Both the position numbers and the translations under genes were made by a program. Below the pieces are notes generated by a model, which saw only the letters and a list, made by a program, of their open reading frames with translations, searched no databases and had not been told where the DNA came from. From Duganella sp. CF458 (GTDB taxonomy: Bacteria; Pseudomonadota; Gammaproteobacteria; Burkholderiales; Burkholderiaceae_D): 64,000 nucleotides of DNA. The DNA lies in the NCBI RefSeq assembly GCF_900113115.1, contig NZ_FOOF01000006.1, forward strand, positions 248,001-312,000, in the 5' to 3' direction. Positions 1 to 6,613 of the stretch are shown here, piece by piece (position 1 is the stretch's first letter; each line of letters begins with the position of its first letter).

Positions 1-198
1 ACTACCGGCTACTGCACGGACAAGGATGGCAATACCATCCAGGTGCCGGAAGAGGTGCGTCAGGCGGCGCAGCGCATGGCGGCCGATAACTACGCCCTGT
101 TCAAGGAACTGGAGTCGGCCACCAACGGCGAGCATGACGGCCGCCTGAGCATGAAAGACTATCGCAACGCCGACAGGGATCGCTATTTCGCCACCTGA
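1..198 (+). CDS. C-terminal fragment of an EF-hand-like protein
   Basis: The reading frame is open from the first base and ends in TGA; 65 residues are visible and the start lies outside the window. Near the end a 12-residue loop N-G-E-H-D-G-R-L-S-M-K-D fits the EF-hand calcium-binding pattern (acidic or Asn at positions 1, 3 and 5, Gly at 6, hydrophobic at 8, acidic at 12). An earlier stretch DKDGN is a weaker second candidate. Since the gene sits just upstream of a type III secretion cluster it could be a secreted substrate or translocator, but that is only positional inference. The rest of the protein is needed to name it. Confidence 0.55.
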   Translation, partial: TTGYCTDKDGNTIQVPEEVRQAAQRMAADNYALFKELESATNGEHDGRLSMKDYRNADRDRYFAT

Positions 199-227
199 TT
201 CCTTATCACGCCAAAGAGGAGTTCGAC

Positions 228-341
228 ATGACCGCCAACGCGAATATGCACCGGCAACGGCCCACGCGCGAGCAGGACTGCGCCACGCTCGACGATGGCT
301 TCAACTGGCACCGCATCCGGCGCCTGTCCCGCAAAGCCTGA
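228..341 (+). CDS. 37-residue peptide of unknown function
   Basis: ATG at 228 follows a good ribosome-binding site (AAAGAGGA, 213-220) and the frame closes with TGA after 37 codons. The peptide has an Arg-rich middle, one Cys, a D-D-G-F-N-W-H segment and a basic tail ending L-S-R-K-A. It has no signal peptide and no membrane segment. It starts 29 bp after the EF-hand-like gene and ends 18 bp before the first methyltransferase gene, which has its own ribosome-binding site, so the four look co-transcribed. It could be a substrate of the adjacent methyltransferases (a RiPP-like precursor), a small secreted peptide, or a spurious ORF. No family is recognised. Confidence 0.45.
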   Translation: MTANANMHRQRPTREQDCATLDDGFNWHRIRRLSRKA

Positions 342-359
342 ACGCCAGGAGAAGCCGAC

Positions 360-1361
360 ATGGACAAGCTGTGGTGGGAGCCGGGGCCGGAGCACTTGAA
401 CTTCGCCTGCGTGCTGGCCGGCATGGAGCCTGTGCCGCTTGACCGGGCGTTCAATTACCTGGTGCTGGGCTGCGGCGGCGAATCCGCGCAGGCTCGCGTC
501 GCCGGCGGCCATCCGCGGGGAAGTTTTCATGCGGCCGATGCAGGCATGCCGCTGGGCGCTGCCTTGCCGCCGATGGACTTCATCGTGCTGCGCGGCGCTT
601 ATAGCTGGCTGGATCGGAATCAGCGGCAGCAAGTCATTGAGCTTATCAATGCTTGCCTTAAGCCGGGCGGCGTGGCCTACATCGGCTACGACGCTTTGCC
701 GGGCTGCAGCAGCATCCTGCCTTTGCAGCGCCTGGTGCGCGAGCAGGGCGGGCTGCATGCCGCCGCCCAGGTCGAGCAATTGCGGGGCGTCGGTGCGGCC
801 TATTTCGCGGACAACGACGCCCCTGCCATGCGCAGCCGCCTGGACGCTTTCGCGCCGGCATGTCATGAATTCACCCGGCGCGGCTGGGAGGCCCTGTATC
901 ACGCCGACGTGGCACGCGCCCTGGCCGATGCCAAGTTGGAGTATGTGGCATCGGCCGATCTTTGGTGGAGCGATCCTGGCCGCTACCTTTCCGCGGCGCA
1001 GCGCGCACTGCTGGATGCGCAGACCGTCCCGATCTTGCGCGAGATGGTGCGCGACATATTGCTCGATACCGCATTCCGGCGCGACGTCTATATCAGGGGC
1101 GCCCGCCGCATGCATCCCATGCGCCAGGCGGATTGGCTGGGCAAATGCCCCCTGTCCCTGTCCCTGGCCGAAGCTCGGGCTGAAGGACGCGATGAAGCGC
1201 TTTTCGCGTCCATGCTGGACGCGTTGGCCGTCGGGCCGCAGCCTATCGCTGCACTGGCAAGCCTGCCCGAGATGCGTGGCAAGAACATGCTTGAAGTCGC
1301 GCGCCTGGCCGGTTTGCTGCTCGACTCCGGCCATGCGGTGATCAGCAACCAAGGAGCGTGA
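360..1361 (+). CDS. Degenerate methyltransferase with regulatory domain
   Basis: 333 residues, clearly paralogous to the next gene: both share the E-P-V-P-x-D-R-x-F motif, a Y-S-W-[LI] segment, the L-K-P-G-G strand, and A-L-P-G followed by L-P-L-Q-R-L. The family is SAM-dependent methyltransferase with a methyltransferase regulatory domain (PF10119 type). Compared with its neighbour it lacks roughly 35 residues just after the motif I region (V-L-G-C-G-G here, E-L-G-A-G-M-G there). That segment normally builds the SAM-binding helix and motif II, so SAM binding is doubtful. Its stop codon is just ahead of the downstream start, so translation is probably coupled. Likely a non-catalytic partner or a decaying duplicate. 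Confidence 0.7.
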   Translation: MDKLWWEPGPEHLNFACVLAGMEPVPLDRAFNYLVLGCGGESAQARVAGGHPRGSFHAADAGMPLGAALPPMDFIVLRGAYSWLDRNQRQQVIELINACLKPGGVAYIGYDALPGCSSILPLQRLVREQGGLHAAAQVEQLRGVGAAYFADNDAPAMRSRLDAFAPACHEFTRRGWEALYHADVARALADAKLEYVASADLWWSDPGRYLSAAQRALLDAQTVPILREMVRDILLDTAFRRDVYIRGARRMHPMRQADWLGKCPLSLSLAEARAEGRDEALFASMLDALAVGPQPIAALASLPEMRGKNMLEVARLAGLLLDSGHAVISNQGA

Positions 1362-1363
1362 CA

Positions 1364-2890
1364 ATGGATTGGAACGACGGCTATGTGGCGGACCTGGACT
1401 ATCCGGCGGCATACTTTGCCGAGCAAAGTCCCTGCCACCTCAGTATCGCCTGCATCCTGAACGGGGTCGAACCGGTTCCGACGGACCGCCCCTTCACCTA
1501 TTTCGAGCTGGGCGCAGGCATGGGCCTGACCTCGAACATCCTGGCCGCCAGTCATCCGCACGGCCGCTTCTATTCCAACGATTTCAATCCCGCCCACGTG
1601 GCGGCAGCCCGCCAGCTGGCGGACGAGGCGCAGCTGGAAAACATGACGGTGCTCGAATCCAGTTTCGCTGACCTGGCCGCCGGCAAGGTCGACCTGCCGC
1701 CGCTCGACTACATCACCATGTACGGCATTTACAGCTGGATCACTCCAGCCAATCGCCAGTACCTGGTGGAGTTCATCGGCCGCTACCTGAAGCCCGGCGG
1801 CATCGTCTATGTCAACTACAACGCTTTGCCGGGCTGGACCCGCACCTTGCCCTTGCAACGCCTGTTGCTCGAACATGCGAACTGCAATCCCGTGCCGCGG
1901 GTAGCGCAACTGGAGCAGGCGCGCGAACTGGCGCGCAAGCTGTCGGAGGCCGGCGCCGCCTTCTTCGACGGCAGCAAGCAACTGGATTACCGCATGGCGT
2001 CCCTGGCGCGGGACAAGGCCGGCTACCTGGCGCACGAATACTTGAATAGCGGCTGGGAACCGCTTTACCACGCCGATGTGGCAGGCAACCTGGCTGCCGC
2101 AGGACTCGACTTCGTCGGTTCGGCGGATCTGCCGCTTGCCTTCGAGGGCGATTACCTGACGGCGCAGCAGCAGGCGCTGCTGGCAGGCATTGCCGAGCCG
2201 CGCTGGCGCGAAACGATGCGCGACTACCTGCTCAATACCAGTTTCCGAGAAGACGTCTACGTGCGTGGCGCCCGCAGCATGGGGGAGGAGCGCCGCGCCG
2301 GCTGGCTTGCCAGGCTTGGAATGGTACTGACCTCGGTGGTGGAAACCGTCCCGGCGCCCGATCCCGCGGCCGACGACGACAGCGTCGCATTGCGCGAGAT
2401 CCTCGACGCATTGGCAACGGGGCCGAAAACCCTCGCGGAGCTGGCCCGCCTGCGGTGCGTAAGCCTGCAGGCGATCGCGCGCCTGGCGGCACGCCTGGCC
2501 GCCGCCGACAAGATAGCATTCTTCTTCCTTGGCAGCGAGGCGGTCGACCCGGCGCCGGCGATGCGCCTGAACCGCGCCATCGCAGCCCAATCCACCCTCG
2601 GCGACCATTACCAGGCGCTTGCCTCGCCCCGGTTGGGCGGCGGACTGCATTCGGGCCTGGCACAGCGCCTGGTCTACCAATGCATGGCACAAGCGGCGCC
2701 GGATGCCAAGCCTGACGCACATGACGTCAGCCGCCGGGTGGCATCCCTGCTGCAGGGCCACTTTGCCACCTGCATTCCCGGCAGTCCTGCCGAAGCCGCC
2801 TTGCACCAGCTGCGCGAGGGGCTGCCGCACACGGTGGCGGCGATACTGGCGTACCGGCTTCCTATCTGGCGCACACTGTGCATGCTGTAA
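1364..2890 (+). CDS. SAM-dependent methyltransferase with regulatory domain
   Basis: 508 residues. The N-terminal class I methyltransferase fold has motif I F-E-L-G-A-G-M-G near residue 50, an acidic S-N-D-F at the end of strand 2, and L-K-P-G-G-I-V-Y later. It is followed by a methyltransferase regulatory domain (about residues 200-310) and a C-terminal helical or winged-helix-like region. I place the start at ATG 1364, seven bases after AAGGAG (1351-1356); an in-frame GTG at 1358 abuts that site too closely. The substrate is unknown. Some members of this family methylate protein lysines, but nothing here identifies the target. It is the presumably active half of a tandem pair, beside a 37-residue peptide gene. 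Confidence 0.75.
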   Translation: MDWNDGYVADLDYPAAYFAEQSPCHLSIACILNGVEPVPTDRPFTYFELGAGMGLTSNILAASHPHGRFYSNDFNPAHVAAARQLADEAQLENMTVLESSFADLAAGKVDLPPLDYITMYGIYSWITPANRQYLVEFIGRYLKPGGIVYVNYNALPGWTRTLPLQRLLLEHANCNPVPRVAQLEQARELARKLSEAGAAFFDGSKQLDYRMASLARDKAGYLAHEYLNSGWEPLYHADVAGNLAAAGLDFVGSADLPLAFEGDYLTAQQQALLAGIAEPRWRETMRDYLLNTSFREDVYVRGARSMGEERRAGWLARLGMVLTSVVETVPAPDPAADDDSVALREILDALATGPKTLAELARLRCVSLQAIARLAARLAAADKIAFFFLGSEAVDPAPAMRLNRAIAAQSTLGDHYQALASPRLGGGLHSGLAQRLVYQCMAQAAPDAKPDAHDVSRRVASLLQGHFATCIPGSPAEAALHQLREGLPHTVAAILAYRLPIWRTLCML

Positions 2891-2982
2891 CAATTTAGCC
2901 TGCTAGAATATGCCGGCCATGGGCCAGCGTCGGGCCCAGGGCGGCATCCGGGCCGCGTGCGCGACGACATGGGGCACTCGCA

Positions 2983-3408
2983 GTGCAAGCCGAACAAGCA
3001 GAAAGCAGGGAATTCGATGGTTCCAGCCAGGCAGCCAATGCGCTGCTGGCGGAGCTGTGCGCATTATGCGGCCAGAATGCCGCGTCGCCGCCCGTCCTGG
3101 AGCTGCAATTCGGGTTTGTGGTGACGCGTACTGCGGTGGATTCCGCTGCAGGGGGAGCCTGGCTCTCCATCTCGGCGCGCTTGCCGGCGCTGGACCAGGA
3201 CGGCTATGCGCCGCAAGGTCGGAACGCCCGCTTCGACGGGCTGGATTGCATGTGGCATGCCGACGAGGGCTGCCATATCGCGGTGCGGAGGGTTGCGCTG
3301 GCCCGCCTTGGCGACGAGCGCAGCGTGATGGACGCCATACTGGAAACTGCCGACATGGCCCAGGCCTGGCATGCCAGCTTGACGCTGGACCAGCCGCCGG
3401 CCTGCTGA
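2983..3408 (+). CDS. Probable type III secretion chaperone-like protein
   Basis: 141 residues from a GTG start; no in-frame ATG lies upstream and the ribosome-binding site is weak, so the start is uncertain. The protein is small, acidic at the N-terminus and alternates strand-like stretches (L-E-L-Q-F-G-F-V-V) with helices, which is the general look of a CesT/class I type III chaperone. The 92 bp upstream contain a TAGAAT that could be a -10 element, but I see no hrp box. Its end lies only 4 bp from the convergent end of the sigma factor gene. The function is inferred from size and context; an unrelated hypothetical protein is the alternative. Confidence 0.45.
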   Translation: MQAEQAESREFDGSSQAANALLAELCALCGQNAASPPVLELQFGFVVTRTAVDSAAGGAWLSISARLPALDQDGYAPQGRNARFDGLDCMWHADEGCHIAVRRVALARLGDERSVMDAILETADMAQAWHASLTLDQPPAC

Positions 3409-3412
3409 ACCC

Positions 3413-4030
3413 TCATTCGCGTCCGCATTGGCGGCGTGCCGCGGCACGTACCCGGGCCACGCGCGACCGTACGGTGCCGATCGGAATCTCCAGTTCGCGG
3501 GCCGCTTCCTCATAACTCATTTCCCCGTCCAGCACCGCCTCGAAGGTGCTGCGGATCGCTTGCGGCAATTCTTCCAGCAGCTTGTCCACCAGTCCCGCCA
3601 TCTGGCGCAACTCGCACAACATGGCCGGATCGGCATGCGTGTCGACGATCTGTTCCAGGAAGCCATCGTCGGTCTCTTCGTAACGGTCGGCGCAATTGCG
3701 GCGCACCTGGTTGCGCGCGAGATTCAGGGCAATGCCAAACAGCCAGGTGGAAGGCTTGGACAGGCCGGAGAACTGGTCCGCGCAGCGCAACGCTTCCACG
3801 AAGGTGTTCTGCACCACGTCTTCCGCGTCGCCCGGGTTGCCCAGGTAACGCTGCACAAACCGCAGCAGGTGGGTGCGGTGCTTTTCGTACAGCTGCACCA
3901 GGTCGATGCCGCCGGGCGCCGTGGCTGGCGCAGGTGCCGGGTTGTAGACATTGGCACTGGCCAGGACAGGAACCGGTATGGCGTGGCCGGTGCTATGGAT
4001 ATCGGTGGCAGCGAGCATGGTTTGGTACAT
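3413..4030 (-). CDS. hrpL: ECF sigma factor, HrpL-like regulator of type III secretion
   Basis: 205 residues, starting at ATG 4030 behind GGGAGAATCTC. Sigma region 2 is clear (Y-L-G-N-P-G-D-A-E-D-V-V-Q-N-T-F, then W-L-F-G-I-A-L-N-L-A-R). Region 4 ends in a helix-turn-helix (S-Y-E-E-A-A-R-E-L-E-I-P-I-G-T-V-R-S-R). The first 45 or so residues are an Ala/Pro-rich extension. No anti-sigma gene is next to it. It is divergent from sctW, and six hrp-box promoters (GGAACC-type -35, CCACNNA-type -10) precede type III units in this window, so it most likely recognises them as HrpL does in Pseudomonas and Erwinia. I find no sigma-54 promoter upstream of it and no hrpR/hrpS genes here, so its own control is unknown. 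Confidence 0.85.
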   Translation of the reverse strand: MYQTMLAATDIHSTGHAIPVPVLASANVYNPAPAPATAPGGIDLVQLYEKHRTHLLRFVQRYLGNPGDAEDVVQNTFVEALRCADQFSGLSKPSTWLFGIALNLARNQVRRNCADRYEETDDGFLEQIVDTHADPAMLCELRQMAGLVDKLLEELPQAIRSTFEAVLDGEMSYEEAARELEIPIGTVRSRVARVRAAARRQCGRE

Positions 4031-4206
4031 GAGATTCTCCCACTGGGCAGGATGGTATCGTCGGGCAGGGCGCTTTATGGAATCGGCGCCCCGGCTTGTG
4101 TAGGGTGAAAGATAGCAGCCGATTTGCGCTCTGATGCGCTTCCGTGAACATTGATGAGACTTTGAAAAAAGTTGAGAAAAGCCGGCGGGAGTTGCCGTCT
4201 TTTTGC

Positions 4207-4235
4207 GGAACCGCGCCGGCCGTCGCGGCCACAGA
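4207..4235 (+). promoter_or_regulatory. hrp box upstream of sctW operon
   Basis: GGAACC (4207-4212), 16 nt, CCACAGA (4229-4235): an exact match to the HrpL consensus GGAACC-N15/16-CCACNNA. It ends only 6 bp before the sctW ATG, so transcription would begin almost at the start codon. The rest of the 211-bp gap to the sigma gene holds TTGAGAAA (4172-4179) followed by CGTCT (4196-4200), a weak alternative promoter. Confidence 0.8.
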
Positions 4236-4241
4236 TCCCGC

Positions 4242-5036
4242 ATGAAGAACGTATATAACTCCCCGCCAAGCCCCGTTGCGCTGGAATTGCAGGCACGGCT
4301 TGCGAAGCCGGAAGCCGCTTCCGCCCATGACTTGCGGCTGGCACACGTGATGGTCGACCTGAAGTCGCGCCAAACGGTCGATGTCGAGGCCGGCGTCAAG
4401 GAGGAACTGGCGTTCCTGAACAAGACGCTGGAACAGCGCCGGGTGCCGGTGACGGTCAGGACGGCGCCACGCGGGTCGCTGCGCGACAAGTCGCGCAGCC
4501 AACACGCCAGCAAGGCCGCGCACGTGGGCAAGCCCGGGCATCTGGAAGAAGGACACGATGAATGGCATCCCGTGCAGCGCGCATTGGAGATGCTGCGCGA
4601 AGACAGCAGCCAGCAGGGCCGGGCCGCAGCCGAAGCGATGCTTGCCGAGCGCTTCGACATGGTCCAGAGCTACAACGCCTTGCTGGAGGCACTGCGCGAA
4701 GCGGACCAGTTGGACGGCATGAGCGCCTACAAGAAGCGGGCGCTGAAAGGTGCGCTCAACGAGATGATGAGCGACATGATGCAGCGCAGTTCGGGCGACC
4801 TGCGCCACACGCTGCAGGAAACCGAAGAACTGCATGGCGCCATGGAATCGATGGCGGACGACGCGCTGCCGACGACGCGCGAATTGCGCTTCCTGATCGG
4901 CGGCAAAGCCAAGGGCCGCGTGGACGTGCCGTTGACGCCACTGACCATGCTCAAGGCCTTGATACGCAATTTCGGCGCGGAGCATTGCGTCTCGGCGATG
5001 GAAAGCCTGCGTTCGCGCATGATGGCCGGACTTTAA
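4242..5036 (+). CDS. sctW: Type III secretion gatekeeper SctW (YopN/HrpJ family)
   Basis: 264 residues. A disordered N-terminus, as in secreted gatekeepers, is followed by a helical YopN/InvE/HrpJ-type region (about residues 95-260, e.g. L-N-E-M-M-S-D-M-M-Q-R-S and L-P-T-T-R-E-L-R-F-L-I). Gatekeepers sit under the export gate, block early effector export and set the translocator-effector hierarchy. Full-length HrpJ also carries a TyeA-like domain, which here is encoded by the next gene. ATG 4242 has no clear ribosome-binding site and lies 6 bp from the hrp box, which suggests a leaderless or very short leader. In-frame GTG/ATG at 4347/4350 also lack one. Confidence 0.85.
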   Translation: MKNVYNSPPSPVALELQARLAKPEAASAHDLRLAHVMVDLKSRQTVDVEAGVKEELAFLNKTLEQRRVPVTVRTAPRGSLRDKSRSQHASKAAHVGKPGHLEEGHDEWHPVQRALEMLREDSSQQGRAAAEAMLAERFDMVQSYNALLEALREADQLDGMSAYKKRALKGALNEMMSDMMQRSSGDLRHTLQETEELHGAMESMADDALPTTRELRFLIGGKAKGRVDVPLTPLTMLKALIRNFGAEHCVSAMESLRSRMMAGL

Positions 5037-5048
5037 GGGGAGGGAGGC

Positions 5049-5564
5049 ATGGGAGCGGATTTGCGGCGGGACCCTGAACGCAGGATGGGGCGCTATTGGC
5101 TGACGATGTCGGATGCCAAGGCCTTCACCGTCGTCAGGTCGGTATTCGATATCGCGGAAACGCTGCGGCGCGACCTGGCCGACCAGGCGGCGCTGGTGGC
5201 GCAGGCGGACGTGCCGGAACTGGCGGTGCAGCTGTTGACGGCGGCGGAAACCGGCTGGGGCAAGGCCAAGGCCGCCGCGCTGATGGCGCAGCTGGGGGAC
5301 GTGAAGCCGCTGCGCGCTGCCGCCCGCTGCAAGGCGTGGACGCTGCTGCGCAACGCCATGGAAGCCTTGCCCGCCACTCTGTGGCCGGCCGACAAGCTGG
5401 CGACCCGGCGCGAGCTGCTGGACGAACTGCAGCGCCAGGCCCAGGCCGCGCACGCCGAACTCCCCCTGTTGCCCAGCAAGGACGAACGCCGCGAACAGGA
5501 ATGGCGCGACAGTATCGCAGCGCGGGCCAGGGACGAACGCGCGGTGCTGAGGGGCCGGCAATGA
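5049..5564 (+). CDS. TyeA-like gatekeeper partner
   Basis: 171 residues with a strong ribosome-binding site (AGGGGAGGGAGGC). It is mostly helical. The region around residues 45-135 resembles the TyeA/HrpJ C-terminal domain, with a L-P-A-T-L-W-P-A-D-K-L ... R-R-E-L-L-D-E-L-Q-R-Q pattern like the R-x-x-L-L-D-A-x-Q helix of TyeA. In Yersinia TyeA binds the C-terminus of YopN, whereas in Pseudomonas the two are fused in HrpJ. Position immediately after sctW supports the assignment. The charged C-terminal tail is longer than in TyeA. The 3' end overlaps the next ATG by 4 bp. Confidence 0.65.
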   Translation: MGADLRRDPERRMGRYWLTMSDAKAFTVVRSVFDIAETLRRDLADQAALVAQADVPELAVQLLTAAETGWGKAKAAALMAQLGDVKPLRAAARCKAWTLLRNAMEALPATLWPADKLATRRELLDELQRQAQAAHAELPLLPSKDERREQEWRDSIAARARDERAVLRGRQ

Positions 5565-5899
5565 AACAGGAGATGAACGAGCTGTACACGCAGCTACTGG
5601 CGCAGGCCCGCCTGCACGATGCCGTGGCCACGGCGGTGCTGGCCGGCGGCACGCGATTGTTCATCTATCCGCTGGAACGCGGCGTGCTGCTGGCGCTTGG
5701 TGCCGGTACGGGAGGCGGGCAAGCGCTGCGGGCGGAAACCTTGCTGCGCCGCCGCGGCGCTGACCTGCGGCGTTTGGGCGCGTGGCTGCCGGCGCTTTTC
5801 AACGATGGCAGCTGGTACCTGGTACGCCGTTGCGCCGACAGCGAGGCGAACGGCCTGGACGACAACGAATGGCTGGCGGCCGAGGAGTTGCTACGGTGA
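5561..5899 (+). CDS. SycN/CesT-like type III chaperone
   Basis: 112 residues, starting in an ATGA overlap with the TyeA-like gene. The protein is small, with an N-terminal helix, strands (T-R-L-F-I-Y-P-L, G-V-L-L-A-L-G-A-G) and a further helix and strand, consistent with a class I chaperone fold. Its place between the tyeA-like gene and sctX is exactly that of sycN in the Yersinia yopN-tyeA-sycN-yscX-yscY-yscV operon, where SycN (with YscB) chaperones the gatekeeper. Sequence identity to SycN is not obvious by eye, so the name rests mainly on order and size. Confidence 0.6.
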   Translation: MKQEMNELYTQLLAQARLHDAVATAVLAGGTRLFIYPLERGVLLALGAGTGGGQALRAETLLRRRGADLRRLGAWLPALFNDGSWYLVRRCADSEANGLDDNEWLAAEELLR

Positions 5900-6351
5900 T
5901 CAACACACGCCTTAACGATGCGGCAAGCATCGGCTTGCACGGGCTGGCCGATGCCGGCGAGATCCACAGCCTGGCGCCCTCGCTGCATACGGTCAAGTCG
6001 CGCCCCTTGCTGCTGCCGGCCGAAGAAGCCTTGTCGCTGCCGCCGCCGGTCATCAGCGCTGATCCGAAGCTGGCGATGCTGGCCGATGCCGTCGGGCCGG
6101 AGCTCAGTTTCGACAATCCGGTCTGGCGCGGCAATCCCTTGCCTTCGCTGCGCGGCCTGCAAAAGATGCTGATCGACCAGGCGCTCAAGCACCCCCTGGA
6201 AGAGCGGGGGCCGGCCTTGCGCGCAGTGCAGGTAGTGGAAACGGCAGTGCAGCTGCGGTTGCGCTGGCAGCAGATGCGGCGCAGCGACGCCGAACCGGAT
6301 CGCGCATTGCAAACGGCGGAAGGAGGCCAGGATGAGACAGCGCAGCACTAA
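5896..6351 (+). CDS. sctX: Type III secretion protein SctX (YscX-like)
   Basis: 151 residues from GTG 5896, in a GTGA overlap with the preceding gene and behind GAGGAG (5881-5886). The middle has the YscX-like run L-P-P-P-V-I-S-A-D-P-K-L, and the C-terminus has L-R-G-L-Q-K-M-L-I-D-Q-A-L, similar in layout to YscX. YscX is an early-secreted protein that binds YscY and the SctV cytoplasmic ring and is needed for needle export in Ysc-family systems. The downstream order sctY-sctV matches Yersinia. Finding it in a cluster that otherwise has Hrp1 gene order is unusual. Confidence 0.7.
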   Translation: MINTRLNDAASIGLHGLADAGEIHSLAPSLHTVKSRPLLLPAEEALSLPPPVISADPKLAMLADAVGPELSFDNPVWRGNPLPSLRGLQKMLIDQALKHPLEERGPALRAVQVVETAVQLRLRWQQMRRSDAEPDRALQTAEGGQDETAQH

Positions 6352-6601
6352 GGCGGGGATGGCGGAGGAGCTGAGCGCGGCGATCGGCCTGGTTTGGGGT
6401 CATATCGGCGCGCTGCAGCATGAGGAAGCCCACGCGCTGGCCAGCGCCTGCCTGCAACTCTGGCCGGGCGACAGGAACCTGTTGCTGCTGGCCGGCTACG
6501 CGGCGACGGAACTGGGCATGCCCGCCGACCTGGACGCACTGCGCCACGCCTTCGGCGCGCAACCCTGCCTGGAGCTGATCTCCCGGCGCCAGCCCGCTTA
6601 A
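6332..6601 (+). CDS. sctY: Type III secretion chaperone SctY (YscY-like)
   Basis: 89 residues, overlapping the sctX 3' end by 20 bp and with GGAGG just upstream. It is all-helical with a TPR-like repeat pattern (A-A-I-G-L-V-W-G-H-I-G, H-A-L-A-S-A-C-L-Q-L-W-P-G-D, L-L-L-L-A-G-Y-A). YscY is a small TPR-like chaperone for YscX, and the XY pair docks on SctV, which is encoded 12 bp downstream. Family assignment is from order, size and the TPR look; the protein is somewhat shorter than YscY. Confidence 0.65.
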   Translation: MRQRSTKAGMAEELSAAIGLVWGHIGALQHEEAHALASACLQLWPGDRNLLLLAGYAATELGMPADLDALRHAFGAQPCLELISRRQPA

Positions 6602-6613
6602 GGAAAGCACAGC

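Noticed and set aside
1358..1363. GTG start six bases upstream of the second methyltransferase ATG
   Set aside because: It directly abuts the ribosome-binding site; the ATG at 1364 has proper spacing.
1088..2893. Long antisense open frame of about 600 codons
   Set aside because: It mirrors the methyltransferase genes, has Arg/Gln/His-rich low-quality translation and no ribosome-binding site; a shadow of GC-rich coding.
4031..4241. Sigma-54 promoter for the sigma factor gene
   Set aside because: No TGGCAC-N5-TTGC-type element on the minus strand in this gap.
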